64,000 nt of DNA from an uncultured Saprospiraceae bacterium (GCA_937921825.1 CAKZVK010000014.1:1-64000), one strand, 5' to 3'; shown: positions 1 to 8,876, counted from the stretch's first letter. Translations and numbers: made by a program. Notes: generated by a model from the letters alone, not told the origin.

Positions 1-1
1 C

Positions 2-370
2 GAAGGTATGTCTGCTGACAAAGCAAGAGCGAATCTAGCAACTTGTATGGATTACATTCTTCCTAGAGCTTGCGTAGCACTAGATCTCCCTTGTAGAAGT
101 CTATTTACTTCTTCTACAGAAGAGCTATTGGATGACAACCTTGTAGGTGTAACACCTAACCCTGCTAATACAGAAGTGCTGATACAGTCCACTGACAGTC
201 CATTTAGTGAGTTAGTACTTTCAGATCTGCAAGGCAGAATGGTAAGAAAAATCTCTAACCTGAATACTAATAATTACTCTTTAGATAATCTTGTTGGTCT
301 TAGTGGCATGCACATTTTGACGATAAGATTTGAAGAAGGAATGGTTGCTAAAAAACTAATCATAGAATAG
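2..370 (+). CDS. C-terminal fragment of a T9SS type A sorted protein (5' end outside window)
   Basis: The reading frame is open to the left edge, so this is the tail of a longer gene; the ATG at 8 is unlikely to be its true start. From about visible residue 48 the sequence has the por-secretion tail pattern: TPNPA, a run of short beta strands, LSDLQGRMV, a GMH-x-L turn and the basic end AKKLIIE. This domain sends proteins through the outer membrane by the type IX secretion system and is then removed. The upstream visible part (cysteine-containing, no motif recognised) gives no function for the cargo. A terminator follows at 396-433. Confidence 0.75.
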   Translation, partial: EGMSADKARANLATCMDYILPRACVALDLPCRSLFTSSTEELLDDNLVGVTPNPANTEVLIQSTDSPFSELVLSDLQGRMVRKISNLNTNNYSLDNLVGLSGMHILTIRFEEGMVAKKLIIE

Positions 371-395
371 TTTTTACCACCATCATGATATACTT

Positions 396-433
396 AAGAG
401 GCTGTTCTGCTAAAGGACAGCCTCTTATTTTTT
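396..433 (+). terminator. Intrinsic terminator after the T9SS cargo fragment
   Basis: A perfect 10-bp inverted repeat (AAGAGGCTGT at 396-405 and its complement at 417-426) encloses an 11-nt loop and is followed directly by a T-rich tract. Confidence 0.85.
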
Positions 434-519
434 ACTAAAAGCGAGTTCAAATATTTGTCAGCCTTCTGTCAGAACTGAATTTTCGGACTGGTAATGTAAA
501 ATAGGTGTCACTAAATCTC

Positions 520-600
520 ATGGGAGGCATCGCTAATTAAGAACCTCTAAGTTGTATTTCCCATAGCTTTATTATTCTAATAGAATAAAAACATGGGAAT
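520..600 (+). promoter_or_regulatory. Possible leader fold overlapping the LRR gene start
   Basis: The 5' leader holds a perfect 17-nt palindrome (TTATTCTA-A-TAGAATAA, 572-588) ending four bases before the ATG at 593. In addition TTCCCAT at 558-564 can pair either with ATGGGA upstream (520-525) or with ATGGGAA at the start codon (593-599). The pairings are seen in the sequence; a regulatory role is inferred. Confidence 0.25.
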
Positions 601-3600
601 CATAAGTCACCTTAAGGCATTAGTGCTGGTAGCAGTCTCTGCTACATGCCTGTTTGCATCATCTACTAATACACCTCCTTCTTACGAGTCTTTAGAACTC
701 AGCACCTATTCCAGTATGGATGAGGCCATTGCTGGGAATAGACTAAATGATTCATTGGTCTTAGTAGATTTCTATAATTCTACCAACGGAGACAACTGGT
801 TTTTGAAATGGAATTTTTCTCTTCCTATCTCATTGTGGGCAGGAGTCACTGTAGATGCTACTGGTTGCGTGACCTGTATAGATCTTGATGGATCTGGTGG
901 ATGCTCTATTTCTGTAGGTGGAGGAAATGGCCTGACAGGATATCTTACTCCCAGATTAGGAGAGCTCAGAGGACTTAAGCATCTAATCCTTGGAAACAAT
1001 AGAATATCTGGTGAAATACCTCGAGAATTATTTGACTTACCAAATATCATCACGATTGATGTATTTGCAAATGAAATGATAGGTCCCCTACCAGCCGACA
1101 TCAGGAAAGCGGACAATCTCAGCACCTTCTCAGTTGCTGGAAATAACTTCGCAGGTTCTATTCCTGCAGAGATCGGCGAACTACAAAATTTAGAAAACCT
1201 ATTCTTAGATAACAATCAACTGAGCGGATCTATTCCTGCTGAAATAGGAAAAGCCACTAGCCTTAAATCTATAAGATTAAACAACAACAGTCTTACTGGT
1301 CCACTCCCAGCCACTATAGGAGACCTGATCAATCTGACTACAATTAACATTGCAGAAAACAGGCTGTCTGGAATGATACCTGCAGAGATTGGCAAGCTAG
1401 AAAAACTAGAAGAACTCATACTAGCAACTAATGAACTAGAGTCATCTATCCCTGAAGAACTAGGAAATTGTACCGCACTCATGAGGTTAAGATTATGCCA
1501 CAACTATCTTACTGGTCCTCTACCCGCTAGCCTGGGGCAACTGGGAAATGTAGAGCAATTCTGGGTAAATGATAATCAACTAGAGGGCAATATCCCACCC
1601 GAATTAGGAGCTTGTACTAACATGACTGATCTGAGATTGCAAGAGAACAAATTCTCTGGGAGCATCCCAGAGGAATTTGAGCAGATGGAAGACCTGAGGA
1701 AACTCAACGTGAGTATTAATAACCTGACAGGCCCTCTGCCAGCTAGGATTAATAAACTGAGTCTACTACAGGAACTAATATTTTCGGATAACCAGATGAC
1801 AGGGCCCTTACCCGCAAGTATTGGTGACCTCGATGAGCTCAAACTTATAAATGGTGCAAATAATCTCATGATAGGGCCATTACCTTCCCTCATCGAAGGC
1901 ATGGACAAACTCAGAGAAATGAATCTTTCTAACAACAAAATAGATGGTAACATACCTGAGCAATTAGGTTTAGTACCTATCCTCATGAACCTAAATCTGA
2001 GCAACAACAAACTGAGCGGTTGCTTTCCAGAAACCCTGAGAGATAAGTGCGAATTACAGTTTGATTTTTCTAATAATACAGAATTACCTTGGTTAGGAGA
2101 TCTTTCTAAGTTCTGTGCAGGAGAGGAACAGGTTGGTGCCAAGTGCTCTACCGAGACTGGATTAACTGAAGAAACGATACAAGCTGACTGTACGTGCTAC
2201 CAAGAAACCTGTCAGACGCATTCTCTAGTACAAGATGTACAGTTATGTGAAAATGAGAGCATCAATATCGAAGGTGTAGAGTATAATCAATCGACTCAAG
2301 TCATAGAAAGCCTTCTAAATGAAGGAGGTTGCGATAGTATAGTCACACATAATATCGTGAAGCTATCTATAGATATAGCAACTGAGAATACCCAATGCTC
2401 TGGTCAGAACAATGGCTCTGCAACTGTAACGGCCTCTATTAATGGCTTGTTCGAGTATCAACTTTTTGATGAAGCAAATAATCTAATAGAATCTGATTCT
2501 GGCATCAGCACCTTGCCTTCATTCGAAAACAACTTGGCCATTGGGTCCTACAGAATTGTAATCAAAGAAGAAAATTTTGAATGTAATATCATCAAGAACT
2601 TCTCAATAGAAAGCGAGAATGATGAATTACCAGAAACCTACCTGAATGAAATAAGATGTGAAGGAGAGGCTCTAATCATAAACGGAACAAGCTACGATGC
2701 CTCTAACCCTTCGGGCACAGAGACATTGAGTTCTGCATCAGGCTGTGACAGTATAGTTGTGGTTAATCTTGATTACCTCACTCTCGACTACAACACTAAT
2801 AATGTCACTTGTGAGAATGAAGAGACAGGGAGTATTAGTTGTGTGACAAACCTGACAGCAGGAACTATGAATTATATAGTACTAGATGCCGCTGGCCAAG
2901 AGGTCATAAATGAAAGTACTGTAGAGAAGCAATTTAGCACTGAGAACAAATTAGCGGCAGGTACTTATGCACTTATTCTGAACTCAGATGAACTCGGCTG
3001 TAACTATGAGATATCCTTTGAGATAATTGCTGAGCATGCTCTACCAGAGCCTATCACAGAAGAGTACAGTCTATGTCCAGGAGAAATAATAGAAATAAAT
3101 GGTCATCAGTATGATGAGGATAATCCAGAAGGATCAGAATTACTAACTACTATAAATGGCTGTGACAGCCTCATCAATGTGAGACTGAGTTATCTCCAAC
3201 TGCCTTTGGCTAATGATGATACATTCACATCCCATGAGGAAGAGGGGTATGATATCCTGTCTAATGATGAGATAAACGAAAACACAAACATTACAATCAC
3301 AATAGTGGAAACAAGTTTTGTGGATAATGCTAGTATAGATGAGGACTATAGGCTGATCGTAGAAATAGATGAGGACTACTCAGGAATCTCTACTATCACT
3401 TATGAGTTATGCTCTGATGACTGTCAAGACCACTGCGTGACTGCTAGAGCAATAATAGCCAGCTCCAGTGATGGCTATGATGAAGGCATACTGACACCTA
3501 ATAATGATGGATATAATGATGTCATGGTTGTTACTGGTTACTCTGAATATGAGGTCATTCCAAACTCTAGAATAAATGTCGTAAACAGATGGGGACAGGT

Positions 3601-3748
3601 GGTGTACTCTACCGAAAACTACAGCAATGATTGGAATGGGAATCTAAATGACGATCCTAGCAAACCACTGCCAGAAGGGGTCTACTATTACCAGCTCATA
3701 TATGATACAGGTACCTCAGTCATGGGTAGCAGATCTATAATCAGGTAA
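593..3748 (+). CDS. Leucine-rich-repeat surface protein with CHU_C (T9SS type B) sorting domain
   Basis: This 1051-residue protein is likely exported and surface-attached or released. Residues 1-23 form a hydrophobic signal sequence. Residues about 105-490 are plant-type leucine-rich repeats of about 24 residues with the signature N-x-L-x-G-x-IP/LP-x-x-L/I-G. Three looser units follow, each ending in GCDSI/L near residues 580, 717 and 857. The last 90 residues start with TPNNDGYND and contain NRWGQVVY and EGVYYY, the gliding-motility-associated C-terminal domain (TIGR04131-like). A PorP/SprF gene lies downstream, a common pairing for type B cargo. LRRs suggest protein or glycan binding; the ligand is unknown. 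Long antisense ORFs here are codon-bias shadows. Confidence 0.9.
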   Translation: MGIISHLKALVLVAVSATCLFASSTNTPPSYESLELSTYSSMDEAIAGNRLNDSLVLVDFYNSTNGDNWFLKWNFSLPISLWAGVTVDATGCVTCIDLDGSGGCSISVGGGNGLTGYLTPRLGELRGLKHLILGNNRISGEIPRELFDLPNIITIDVFANEMIGPLPADIRKADNLSTFSVAGNNFAGSIPAEIGELQNLENLFLDNNQLSGSIPAEIGKATSLKSIRLNNNSLTGPLPATIGDLINLTTINIAENRLSGMIPAEIGKLEKLEELILATNELESSIPEELGNCTALMRLRLCHNYLTGPLPASLGQLGNVEQFWVNDNQLEGNIPPELGACTNMTDLRLQENKFSGSIPEEFEQMEDLRKLNVSINNLTGPLPARINKLSLLQELIFSDNQMTGPLPASIGDLDELKLINGANNLMIGPLPSLIEGMDKLREMNLSNNKIDGNIPEQLGLVPILMNLNLSNNKLSGCFPETLRDKCELQFDFSNNTELPWLGDLSKFCAGEEQVGAKCSTETGLTEETIQADCTCYQETCQTHSLVQDVQLCENESINIEGVEYNQSTQVIESLLNEGGCDSIVTHNIVKLSIDIATENTQCSGQNNGSATVTASINGLFEYQLFDEANNLIESDSGISTLPSFENNLAIGSYRIVIKEENFECNIIKNFSIESENDELPETYLNEIRCEGEALIINGTSYDASNPSGTETLSSASGCDSIVVVNLDYLTLDYNTNNVTCENEETGSISCVTNLTAGTMNYIVLDAAGQEVINESTVEKQFSTENKLAAGTYALILNSDELGCNYEISFEIIAEHALPEPITEEYSLCPGEIIEINGHQYDEDNPEGSELLTTINGCDSLINVRLSYLQLPLANDDTFTSHEEEGYDILSNDEINENTNITITIVETSFVDNASIDEDYRLIVEIDEDYSGISTITYELCSDDCQDHCVTARAIIASSSDGYDEGILTPNNDGYNDVMVVTGYSEYEVIPNSRINVVNRWGQVVYSTENYSNDWNGNLNDDPSKPLPEGVYYYQLIYDTGTSVMGSRSIIR

Positions 3749-3786
3749 GCTTATAGTAAGCTAGCCGTCATAAGACAAATTGGAAT

Positions 3787-3816
3787 AAGAATGTCAGCTC
3801 CTTGGCATTCTTTTTT
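3787..3816 (+). terminator. Intrinsic terminator after the LRR gene
   Basis: AAGAATGTCA (3787-3796) pairs with TGGCATTCTT (3803-3812), with one G-T wobble, and runs into a T6 tract. It separates the LRR gene from the PorP/SprF gene, so the two may not share a transcript, or share it only by read-through. Confidence 0.75.
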
Positions 3817-3842
3817 CAGTAGTATATACATTAAGGATAGAA

Positions 3843-4817
3843 GTGTCAGAGTCAAAAAAGAGTAAAGTAGCAATAGTAATATTCTTATGGGTTTTGCAGC
3901 ATTCAATTGCTGTAGCTCAGCAACTTCCTCTATTCACCCAATTCAGTGAATTCAGCAGCCTGATCAATCCTTCTCATATCCCAATGGAACACTATCACTT
4001 TGGTCACAATACCTTTACTGGTATCGCTTATCGGGACCAATGGAATCAACTTCCAGATAGACCTAAGACCTTTGCAGCGCGATTTGAAAGAAGTACCAAC
4101 AGAAGACGAGGTGCGAATCTTGTCTATGGTGGTACTATTATACACGATGAAATTGGCGTCTTTACTACCACAGAACTAAAAGGAAGAATAAGTTCTTACT
4201 TCAAAACGAGCTCTTCTAGATATAGATTTTCAGCATTTGCTTTAGGGCTTAATTTAGGAGTAGGTCAGTATAGAGCTGACTTAGAAGAGTTTGCCTATAT
4301 CAATGTAGATCCTATCCTATTCCAAGAAAATTCGGCAGTTATTTATCCTGACGTAGGATTTGGTGTCTCCTATGTCACCCAATTCTACAATGATGACTAT
4401 CTGCAAGTGGGCATAGGCGTCCCTCAGATCTTTGCACTCGATCATACTTATTCTAATAGCAGAAAGGAATTCCATATCCTAAGGTTGCCTCATCTCTACT
4501 TTAGTGGAACTTACTATAGAATGCTCTCTGAAGAGACTTATCTAGAAATTACCAGTTGGGTAAAACATGTCAAGAACATCCCACTGAACTATGACTTTAT
4601 AGTCAGGTACAGATTTGCAGAAAATCTGTGGATAGGTGCAGGGGCTAATAATGCAGGTATCCTTCATACAGAAGCAGGAATCATCTTCGAATCCTACTCA
4701 GAGGATCAGATAAAAATTGGCTATGCATTCAATCCTACATTCTATACCCATTCAGTGATCTTTGGAAATATCCATGAGATAAATATTGCCTACAACTTCA
4801 ACTCTAACAAAAGGTAG
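3843..4817 (+). CDS. PorP/SprF family type IX secretion system membrane protein
   Basis: This 324-residue outer-membrane beta-barrel protein has the family hallmarks just after the signal peptide: QQLPLFTQFSEF, then a YRDQW motif near residue 60. The rest alternates short amphipathic strands rich in Tyr, Phe and Gly, and the length matches PorP/SprF proteins (about 300-340 residues). Family members help secrete or anchor CHU_C-type cargo at the cell surface, and the preceding gene encodes such a cargo. The start is GTG at 3843; it is chosen because the hydrophobic export signal begins straight after it and no suitable ATG exists nearby. This is one of many expected paralogues, not necessarily the core T9SS PorP. 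Confidence 0.88.
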   Translation: MSESKKSKVAIVIFLWVLQHSIAVAQQLPLFTQFSEFSSLINPSHIPMEHYHFGHNTFTGIAYRDQWNQLPDRPKTFAARFERSTNRRRGANLVYGGTIIHDEIGVFTTTELKGRISSYFKTSSSRYRFSAFALGLNLGVGQYRADLEEFAYINVDPILFQENSAVIYPDVGFGVSYVTQFYNDDYLQVGIGVPQIFALDHTYSNSRKEFHILRLPHLYFSGTYYRMLSEETYLEITSWVKHVKNIPLNYDFIVRYRFAENLWIGAGANNAGILHTEAGIIFESYSEDQIKIGYAFNPTFYTHSVIFGNIHEINIAYNFNSNKR

Positions 4818-4890
4818 TTTCTTCTTCTATCTTCCAATACCAGACTCTAAGTAATTCTATATTTGTGCTTTACCTAGCCTAAATCACAAT

Positions 4891-6522
4891 ATGCTCAGAG
4901 TTGTCATTATCTTCCTACTAGTTCACGTAAGCTTACTCAGTGCTCAAGGCATCAGACTAGATGGAGATATCAGTGACTGGAACAATGCTTTTACGTTAGA
5001 CGATGCAGGTGATAATTCACGATTGGACATTCTAAGTCTCAGCATTAGTGATGATTCCGAATTTATTTATTTCAAACTAGAACTAGATCAGGAGATTTTA
5101 CTCCAGAGTGATAACAACATCACACTGAATATCGAATCTTCAACTTTTGAAATCAGCTATAATCTTGGAGAAAAAGTTGGACTCTTCCAGTCTGCTGTGA
5201 ATAATGAAATCTACCATAATAATCTAGGGCTAGTTATTTCTCCTACTGTTAGCTCCAGGATATTTGAAATTAGAATAGACAAGAATTTACGCTTTGGTAG
5301 CACCAGAATATTCTACTCTGATAATATCAAAGTAAGTATATCTAATCCGGATTTTAATTCTGATAAATTACCAAATTCAGGCACTATAGATTATCAGCTC
5401 ACTGATAGTCAAGAACCCAATATACCTTCTTACAATCTCGAGAAAGTAAATGATACTGACTTCAGATTTTGTTCGTACAATGTGCTTTTTGATAATCTTT
5501 TCGAAACAAATACTAGACAGGAATTCTCAGCGATTCTAAATACTATTACAGCTGATGTCTATGTATTCCAAGAGATCTACGACTTCTCTGGGCAGCAAAC
5601 TCAGAACAGATTACAAAATGTATTCGGAGCTCTAGATCATGCCCCGGAATGGTATAACTCTAAGAGAGGGACAGATAATATACTTATATCTAGGTACCCT
5701 ATCATCTTTGAGAGAGCTGTGGCTGGCAATGGAGTCTATGTGATCCGCATAGATAATGTGGAGGTACTGATAGTGAATATCCATTTGCCTTGCTGTGACA
5801 GAGATGATGACCGAGAAACCGAAATAGATGCTATACTCTCATTCATAAGAGATGCCAAAGCGGGTATCGGAAACTTTACCCTCAAAGAAGGTAGCCCTAT
5901 CATTATATCAGGGGACGCTAATTTTGTAGGTAATGCAGATCAGATTGATGCCTTCATGGAAGGTAATATTTTCGATAATGGTAGCAATGGATCTGACTTC
6001 GCTATAGACTGGGACAGCGACGGACTAAAAGACCTGAGACCTTTTACCGCTGAGACTAATACGATGTACACTTGGTACAATCCTAATGGACTTTTCTCAA
6101 GGGGGAGATTGGACTTTGCCTTTTATTCAGATTATTCTTTGGAGAGCTTGAATTCTTTTGTGTTGGATACAGAGGTTCTACCACCTTCTGCACTAACAGC
6201 CTATAACTTGCAGCCAAGTTACTCTCAAACTTGCTCTGACCACTTTCCAATAGTATCGGACTTCAAAATCAATAGCATCGTCAATACAGAAGAAGCACTA
6301 TCTGAGACAGTGACTATAACTAATCCAGTGCAAGGAAATCTATCTATCTCACCCAAATTACTTGAGAGCTACTCGATAAATCTGTACAATTTCCAAGGTA
6401 ACCACATTACGAAGATAGATGAGCTATACACTGACACCTCTGACCTAACTGCTGGACTATACCTTCTAAAATTAATATCTAAGAGCAACCAAATCTTGAC
6501 GAGAAAGATTATAATCTTGTAG
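4891..6522 (+). CDS. Secreted endonuclease/exonuclease/phosphatase-fold protein with T9SS type A tail
   Basis: The 543-residue product begins with a signal peptide (cleavage likely near LLSAQG). Residues about 20-170 form a beta-rich region opening with a DGDISDW motif typical of carbohydrate-binding DOMON/CBM9-like domains. Residues about 190-465 carry the EEP signature in order: FCSYNVLFDN, VYVFQEI (catalytic Glu), NIHLPC, ISGDANF and a final SDHFPI (catalytic His). Residues about 475-543 are a type A sorting domain. It could be an extracellular nuclease or a phosphodiesterase acting on sugar or lipid phosphates; the substrate cannot be read from the sequence. It lies downstream of the PorP/SprF gene without a visible terminator between them. 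Confidence 0.85.
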   Translation: MLRVVIIFLLVHVSLLSAQGIRLDGDISDWNNAFTLDDAGDNSRLDILSLSISDDSEFIYFKLELDQEILLQSDNNITLNIESSTFEISYNLGEKVGLFQSAVNNEIYHNNLGLVISPTVSSRIFEIRIDKNLRFGSTRIFYSDNIKVSISNPDFNSDKLPNSGTIDYQLTDSQEPNIPSYNLEKVNDTDFRFCSYNVLFDNLFETNTRQEFSAILNTITADVYVFQEIYDFSGQQTQNRLQNVFGALDHAPEWYNSKRGTDNILISRYPIIFERAVAGNGVYVIRIDNVEVLIVNIHLPCCDRDDDRETEIDAILSFIRDAKAGIGNFTLKEGSPIIISGDANFVGNADQIDAFMEGNIFDNGSNGSDFAIDWDSDGLKDLRPFTAETNTMYTWYNPNGLFSRGRLDFAFYSDYSLESLNSFVLDTEVLPPSALTAYNLQPSYSQTCSDHFPIVSDFKINSIVNTEEALSETVTITNPVQGNLSISPKLLESYSINLYNFQGNHITKIDELYTDTSDLTAGLYLLKLISKSNQILTRKIIIL

Positions 6523-6613
6523 TAGAACTCATCGTCAGATTACGAATCGACAGTGTAAAGCGGCATTAATTTACAAGCATCTTTCCTAGACTTGCCTTCC
6601 AATTTGGGCATAA

Positions 6614-6650
6614 AAAAAGAGGTCCTCTTTTCAGAAAACCTCTTTTTATT
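6614..6650. terminator. Bidirectional terminator between convergent genes
   Basis: AAAAAGAGGT (6614-6623) and ACCTCTTTTT (6638-6647) form a 10-bp stem with A and T tracts on both sides. It can stop both the plus-strand EEP gene and the minus-strand thioredoxin-like gene. Confidence 0.8.
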
Positions 6651-6663
6651 GACATTACAAAAT

Positions 6664-8097
6664 TTATCTTTTGAAGACTTTCTGTGTTAGTCTGCCCTCA
6701 TTGTTCTGTAAACTTATAAAATACATTCCTGTATTAAAGTCAGATATGTTTACTGTTTTTCTTGTCGCTCCTTGTGGGAGATTTAGGTTAGACTCCTGAT
6801 ATAAAGTCTCTCCAGTTACAGAAGTAATAGTTAGACTTAAGTCTTTTGCTTCCTCCAGTGCTATCGAAACTGAAAGAATATCTGATACTGGATTAGGTGC
6901 AACTACCATCTCTACATCTCTGAGAATATCATTCACACTTGAGTTCATAGAAGCATTAAAATTCACCTCTACCCCGTTTCCGAAATCTGCGTTGTCATAT
7001 ATAACTCTACCTTGGCTGTCTGTCAGTCTTACTGTACCTCCTAGAAGGCCATCACCACCTGCATCAGTGATAGAGAAGAAGTGACAGATTAAGTCTTCTA
7101 ACTCATACTCATATTTATAAGTGTGGTTAGGTATATTAAGAGTTGCACTTCCTATTGTCTTTCCTAGACTACTTAGGATGAAAAAACTGTTGTTATGGAT
7201 ATCAGCATTTGCATCTGTCGTAATTTCTAGAGTTATCAAGTTAGTAACATCAGTAATTATATCAGAAGACTGAACTAAACTCTGGTCTGAATTTCCATTT
7301 ATATTATCCATTCTAAACTCTATGTTTGAGTTAGAATTCACAAGAAATTCATCTATCTCTACATTCTCTACTATACCCCATGGTTCTACATTACCAGTCC
7401 AAGCTTTAGAATATTGGATCTCGCCATTGTAAGTAACAGTAATATCACCAGACGTAATAACCTGATCACCTTGATTCATAATTACATAAGTAGGACTAGT
7501 CATTTGCTCTCCACAAATACTTCCTTCGAGTACATCACTTTCTAAGAATACAGGGTTGATACCAGCTTGTAATTTAGGTCCTAGATTATACATCTCAAGG
7601 ACACCAGACACTTGTTGCTGCCCCATCTCGTATACTTTCTTATCAGGATATACCATATACAAGGTAGGATAGTATCTACATTCATAAGCAGAGAATATAG
7701 ATCTACTATCAATAATTGGATAAGAAATCCCTTCTGTCCAGTCTCCCCAACTAGAAGAACATTCTGCAGTGGTATTTGTACTTATACATTCCACATCTGT
7801 ATTGCCATCACCTTCTATAGCAAATACATATATTTCATCTGTGCCATTAGGACCATATTCTTGATAGATATCCTCTAAGACATGCTGTGTATGGTAGCTC
7901 CAACATGGCCCACACCAAGTCGCAAACATATCAAGGATGACAGTCTTACCTTGATCCAAAAGCTCGTATAAATTATGTTCATTGCCGTAGATATCTTCTG
8001 CAGTAAAATCTGGTGCAACGCTTCCATCTGCTATTTGAGCATTAGACTGAGTCGATAGAAGAAATAGAGAAAGAAGTAGTGTAAAGAATTTATTCAT
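6664..8097 (-). CDS. Secreted thioredoxin-like (TlpA/redoxin) protein with T9SS type A tail
   Basis: The 477-residue product has a signal peptide (cleaved near SNAQ), then a redoxin domain at about residues 25-170 with APDFTAEDIYG and the active site FATWCGPCW, which has both redox cysteines. Residues about 180-390 are beta-rich without a recognised family, and residues about 398-477 are a type A sorting domain starting VAPNPVSD. The fusion implies a thiol-disulfide oxidoreductase carried outside the cell. Several further cysteines lie after the active site (near residues 104, 113, 140). It is transcribed alone and converges on the EEP gene at a shared terminator. Confidence 0.88.
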   Translation of the reverse strand: MNKFFTLLLSLFLLSTQSNAQIADGSVAPDFTAEDIYGNEHNLYELLDQGKTVILDMFATWCGPCWSYHTQHVLEDIYQEYGPNGTDEIYVFAIEGDGNTDVECISTNTTAECSSSWGDWTEGISYPIIDSRSIFSAYECRYYPTLYMVYPDKKVYEMGQQQVSGVLEMYNLGPKLQAGINPVFLESDVLEGSICGEQMTSPTYVIMNQGDQVITSGDITVTYNGEIQYSKAWTGNVEPWGIVENVEIDEFLVNSNSNIEFRMDNINGNSDQSLVQSSDIITDVTNLITLEITTDANADIHNNSFFILSSLGKTIGSATLNIPNHTYKYEYELEDLICHFFSITDAGGDGLLGGTVRLTDSQGRVIYDNADFGNGVEVNFNASMNSSVNDILRDVEMVVAPNPVSDILSVSIALEEAKDLSLTITSVTGETLYQESNLNLPQGATRKTVNISDFNTGMYFISLQNNEGRLTQKVFKR

Positions 8098-8294
8098 AGT
8101 TAGATTTTTTTCTAAAAATAATCATTGCATCGCATTAGCCAGCAATAAATAGTCACTAGAGTTGTAGTTTTTTAGCAAAATAGCGGAGAAAGTGTCTTTA
8201 AGAGTACATTCAATAAGTGAAGTTCTATAGAAATGACGATCTCAGAAATTGCTTCATATATTATTATCTAATCCACCAATAATAGTGGTAGACA

Positions 8295-8326
8295 TTGATT
8301 CTATAAGACGAATTGAACTACATTTG
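8295..8326 (+). promoter_or_regulatory. Predicted promoter of ssrA
   Basis: TTG (8295-8297), a 21-nt spacer and TACATTTG (8319-8326) match the Bacteroidota vegetative promoter pattern (TTG, about 17-23 nt, TAnnTTTG). Transcription would start near 8333, before both the duplicate element and mature tmRNA. Confidence 0.4.
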
Positions 8327-8362
8327 CACACTTGCTATGAAGATAGAAGAGATATTCAATAA

Positions 8363-8387
8363 GGGCCGAAGGGTATTGCCCGGAAAG
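8363..8387 (+). repeat. Partial duplicate of the tmRNA 5' end
   Basis: These 25 bases match the mature tmRNA 5' region at 8407-8431 with only three substitutions (positions 9, 17 and 19 of the unit). The copies start 44 bp apart. This copy lacks the first G of the acceptor stem and has no second tmRNA body after it, so it is probably a remnant of a local duplication lying inside the precursor transcript. Confidence 0.65.
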
Positions 8388-8405
8388 TTCTGACGAAATC
8401 TGAAA

Positions 8406-8796
8406 GGGGCCGAATGGTATTGACAGGAAAGAATATTTATTTGTAAGCATGTTGGAGCATTGATCTATTACTCCATTAACAAATAGAGATCATAACTATA
8501 ATTGGCGACAACAGATTCGCACTAGCTGCCTAATTTAGAATTAGCATAGCAAGTTGCACTGTGTAGGAGGAAGTCTGATAGACCTACTTATCAGTGTATA
8601 ATGACCGGCATGCTTAGCGCTGCCACTTGGACTAGGAAAGTATAAGCTTCGGGTACTTTCCGAAATTTAGAAGATAAGTTGATAGTTGGTTGTTTGTACA
8701 CCTGCTTGATATCGAAAATCTAAGAACAAACTAAACATGTAGAAAGCCTATAAGTGCTTTGTCTGGACCAGAGTTCGAATCTCTGCGGCTCCACCA
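8406..8796 (+). ncRNA. ssrA: tmRNA (transfer-messenger RNA)
   Basis: The 5' end GGGGCC pairs with GGCTCC before the terminal ACCA, giving the tRNA-like acceptor stem. The 5' region reads TGG-TATTGACAGG, close to the conserved tmRNA start, and the 3' end has the T-arm GGACCAGAGTTCGAATCTC followed by an encoded CCA at 8794-8796. The internal reading frame at 8504-8530 encodes GDNRFALAA and stops at TAA (8531-8533); the ALAA end is the usual protease signal. tmRNA rescues ribosomes stalled on broken mRNA with SmpB. The length of about 391 nt is normal for a one-piece tmRNA. The pseudoknots were not folded. Confidence 0.93.
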
Positions 8797-8833
8797 GAGA
8801 ATGAAACTGGATCGAAGATCCAAACAAAAAATT

Positions 8834-8876
8834 AACTGACAAAATGAGCTTGCTCAAGTTTTGTCAGTTTTTTTTG
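8834..8876 (+). terminator. Intrinsic terminator of ssrA
   Basis: AACTGACAAAA (8834-8844) pairs perfectly with TTTTGTCAGTT (8859-8869) and is followed by a long T tract. Confidence 0.85.

Noticed and set aside
772-2142. Several long minus-strand ORFs opposite the LRR gene
   Set aside because: They mirror the LRR repeats, lack start signals and family motifs, and come from codon bias of the coding strand.
7612-7878. 88-residue plus-strand ORF opposite the redoxin gene
   Set aside because: It lies wholly within a well-supported gene on the other strand and is unlike any family.
8363-8405. Start of mature tmRNA at the first copy
   Set aside because: The second copy (8406 on) has the full GGGGCC acceptor strand that pairs with the 3' end; the first has only GGGCC after AA and loses the TGACAGG match.
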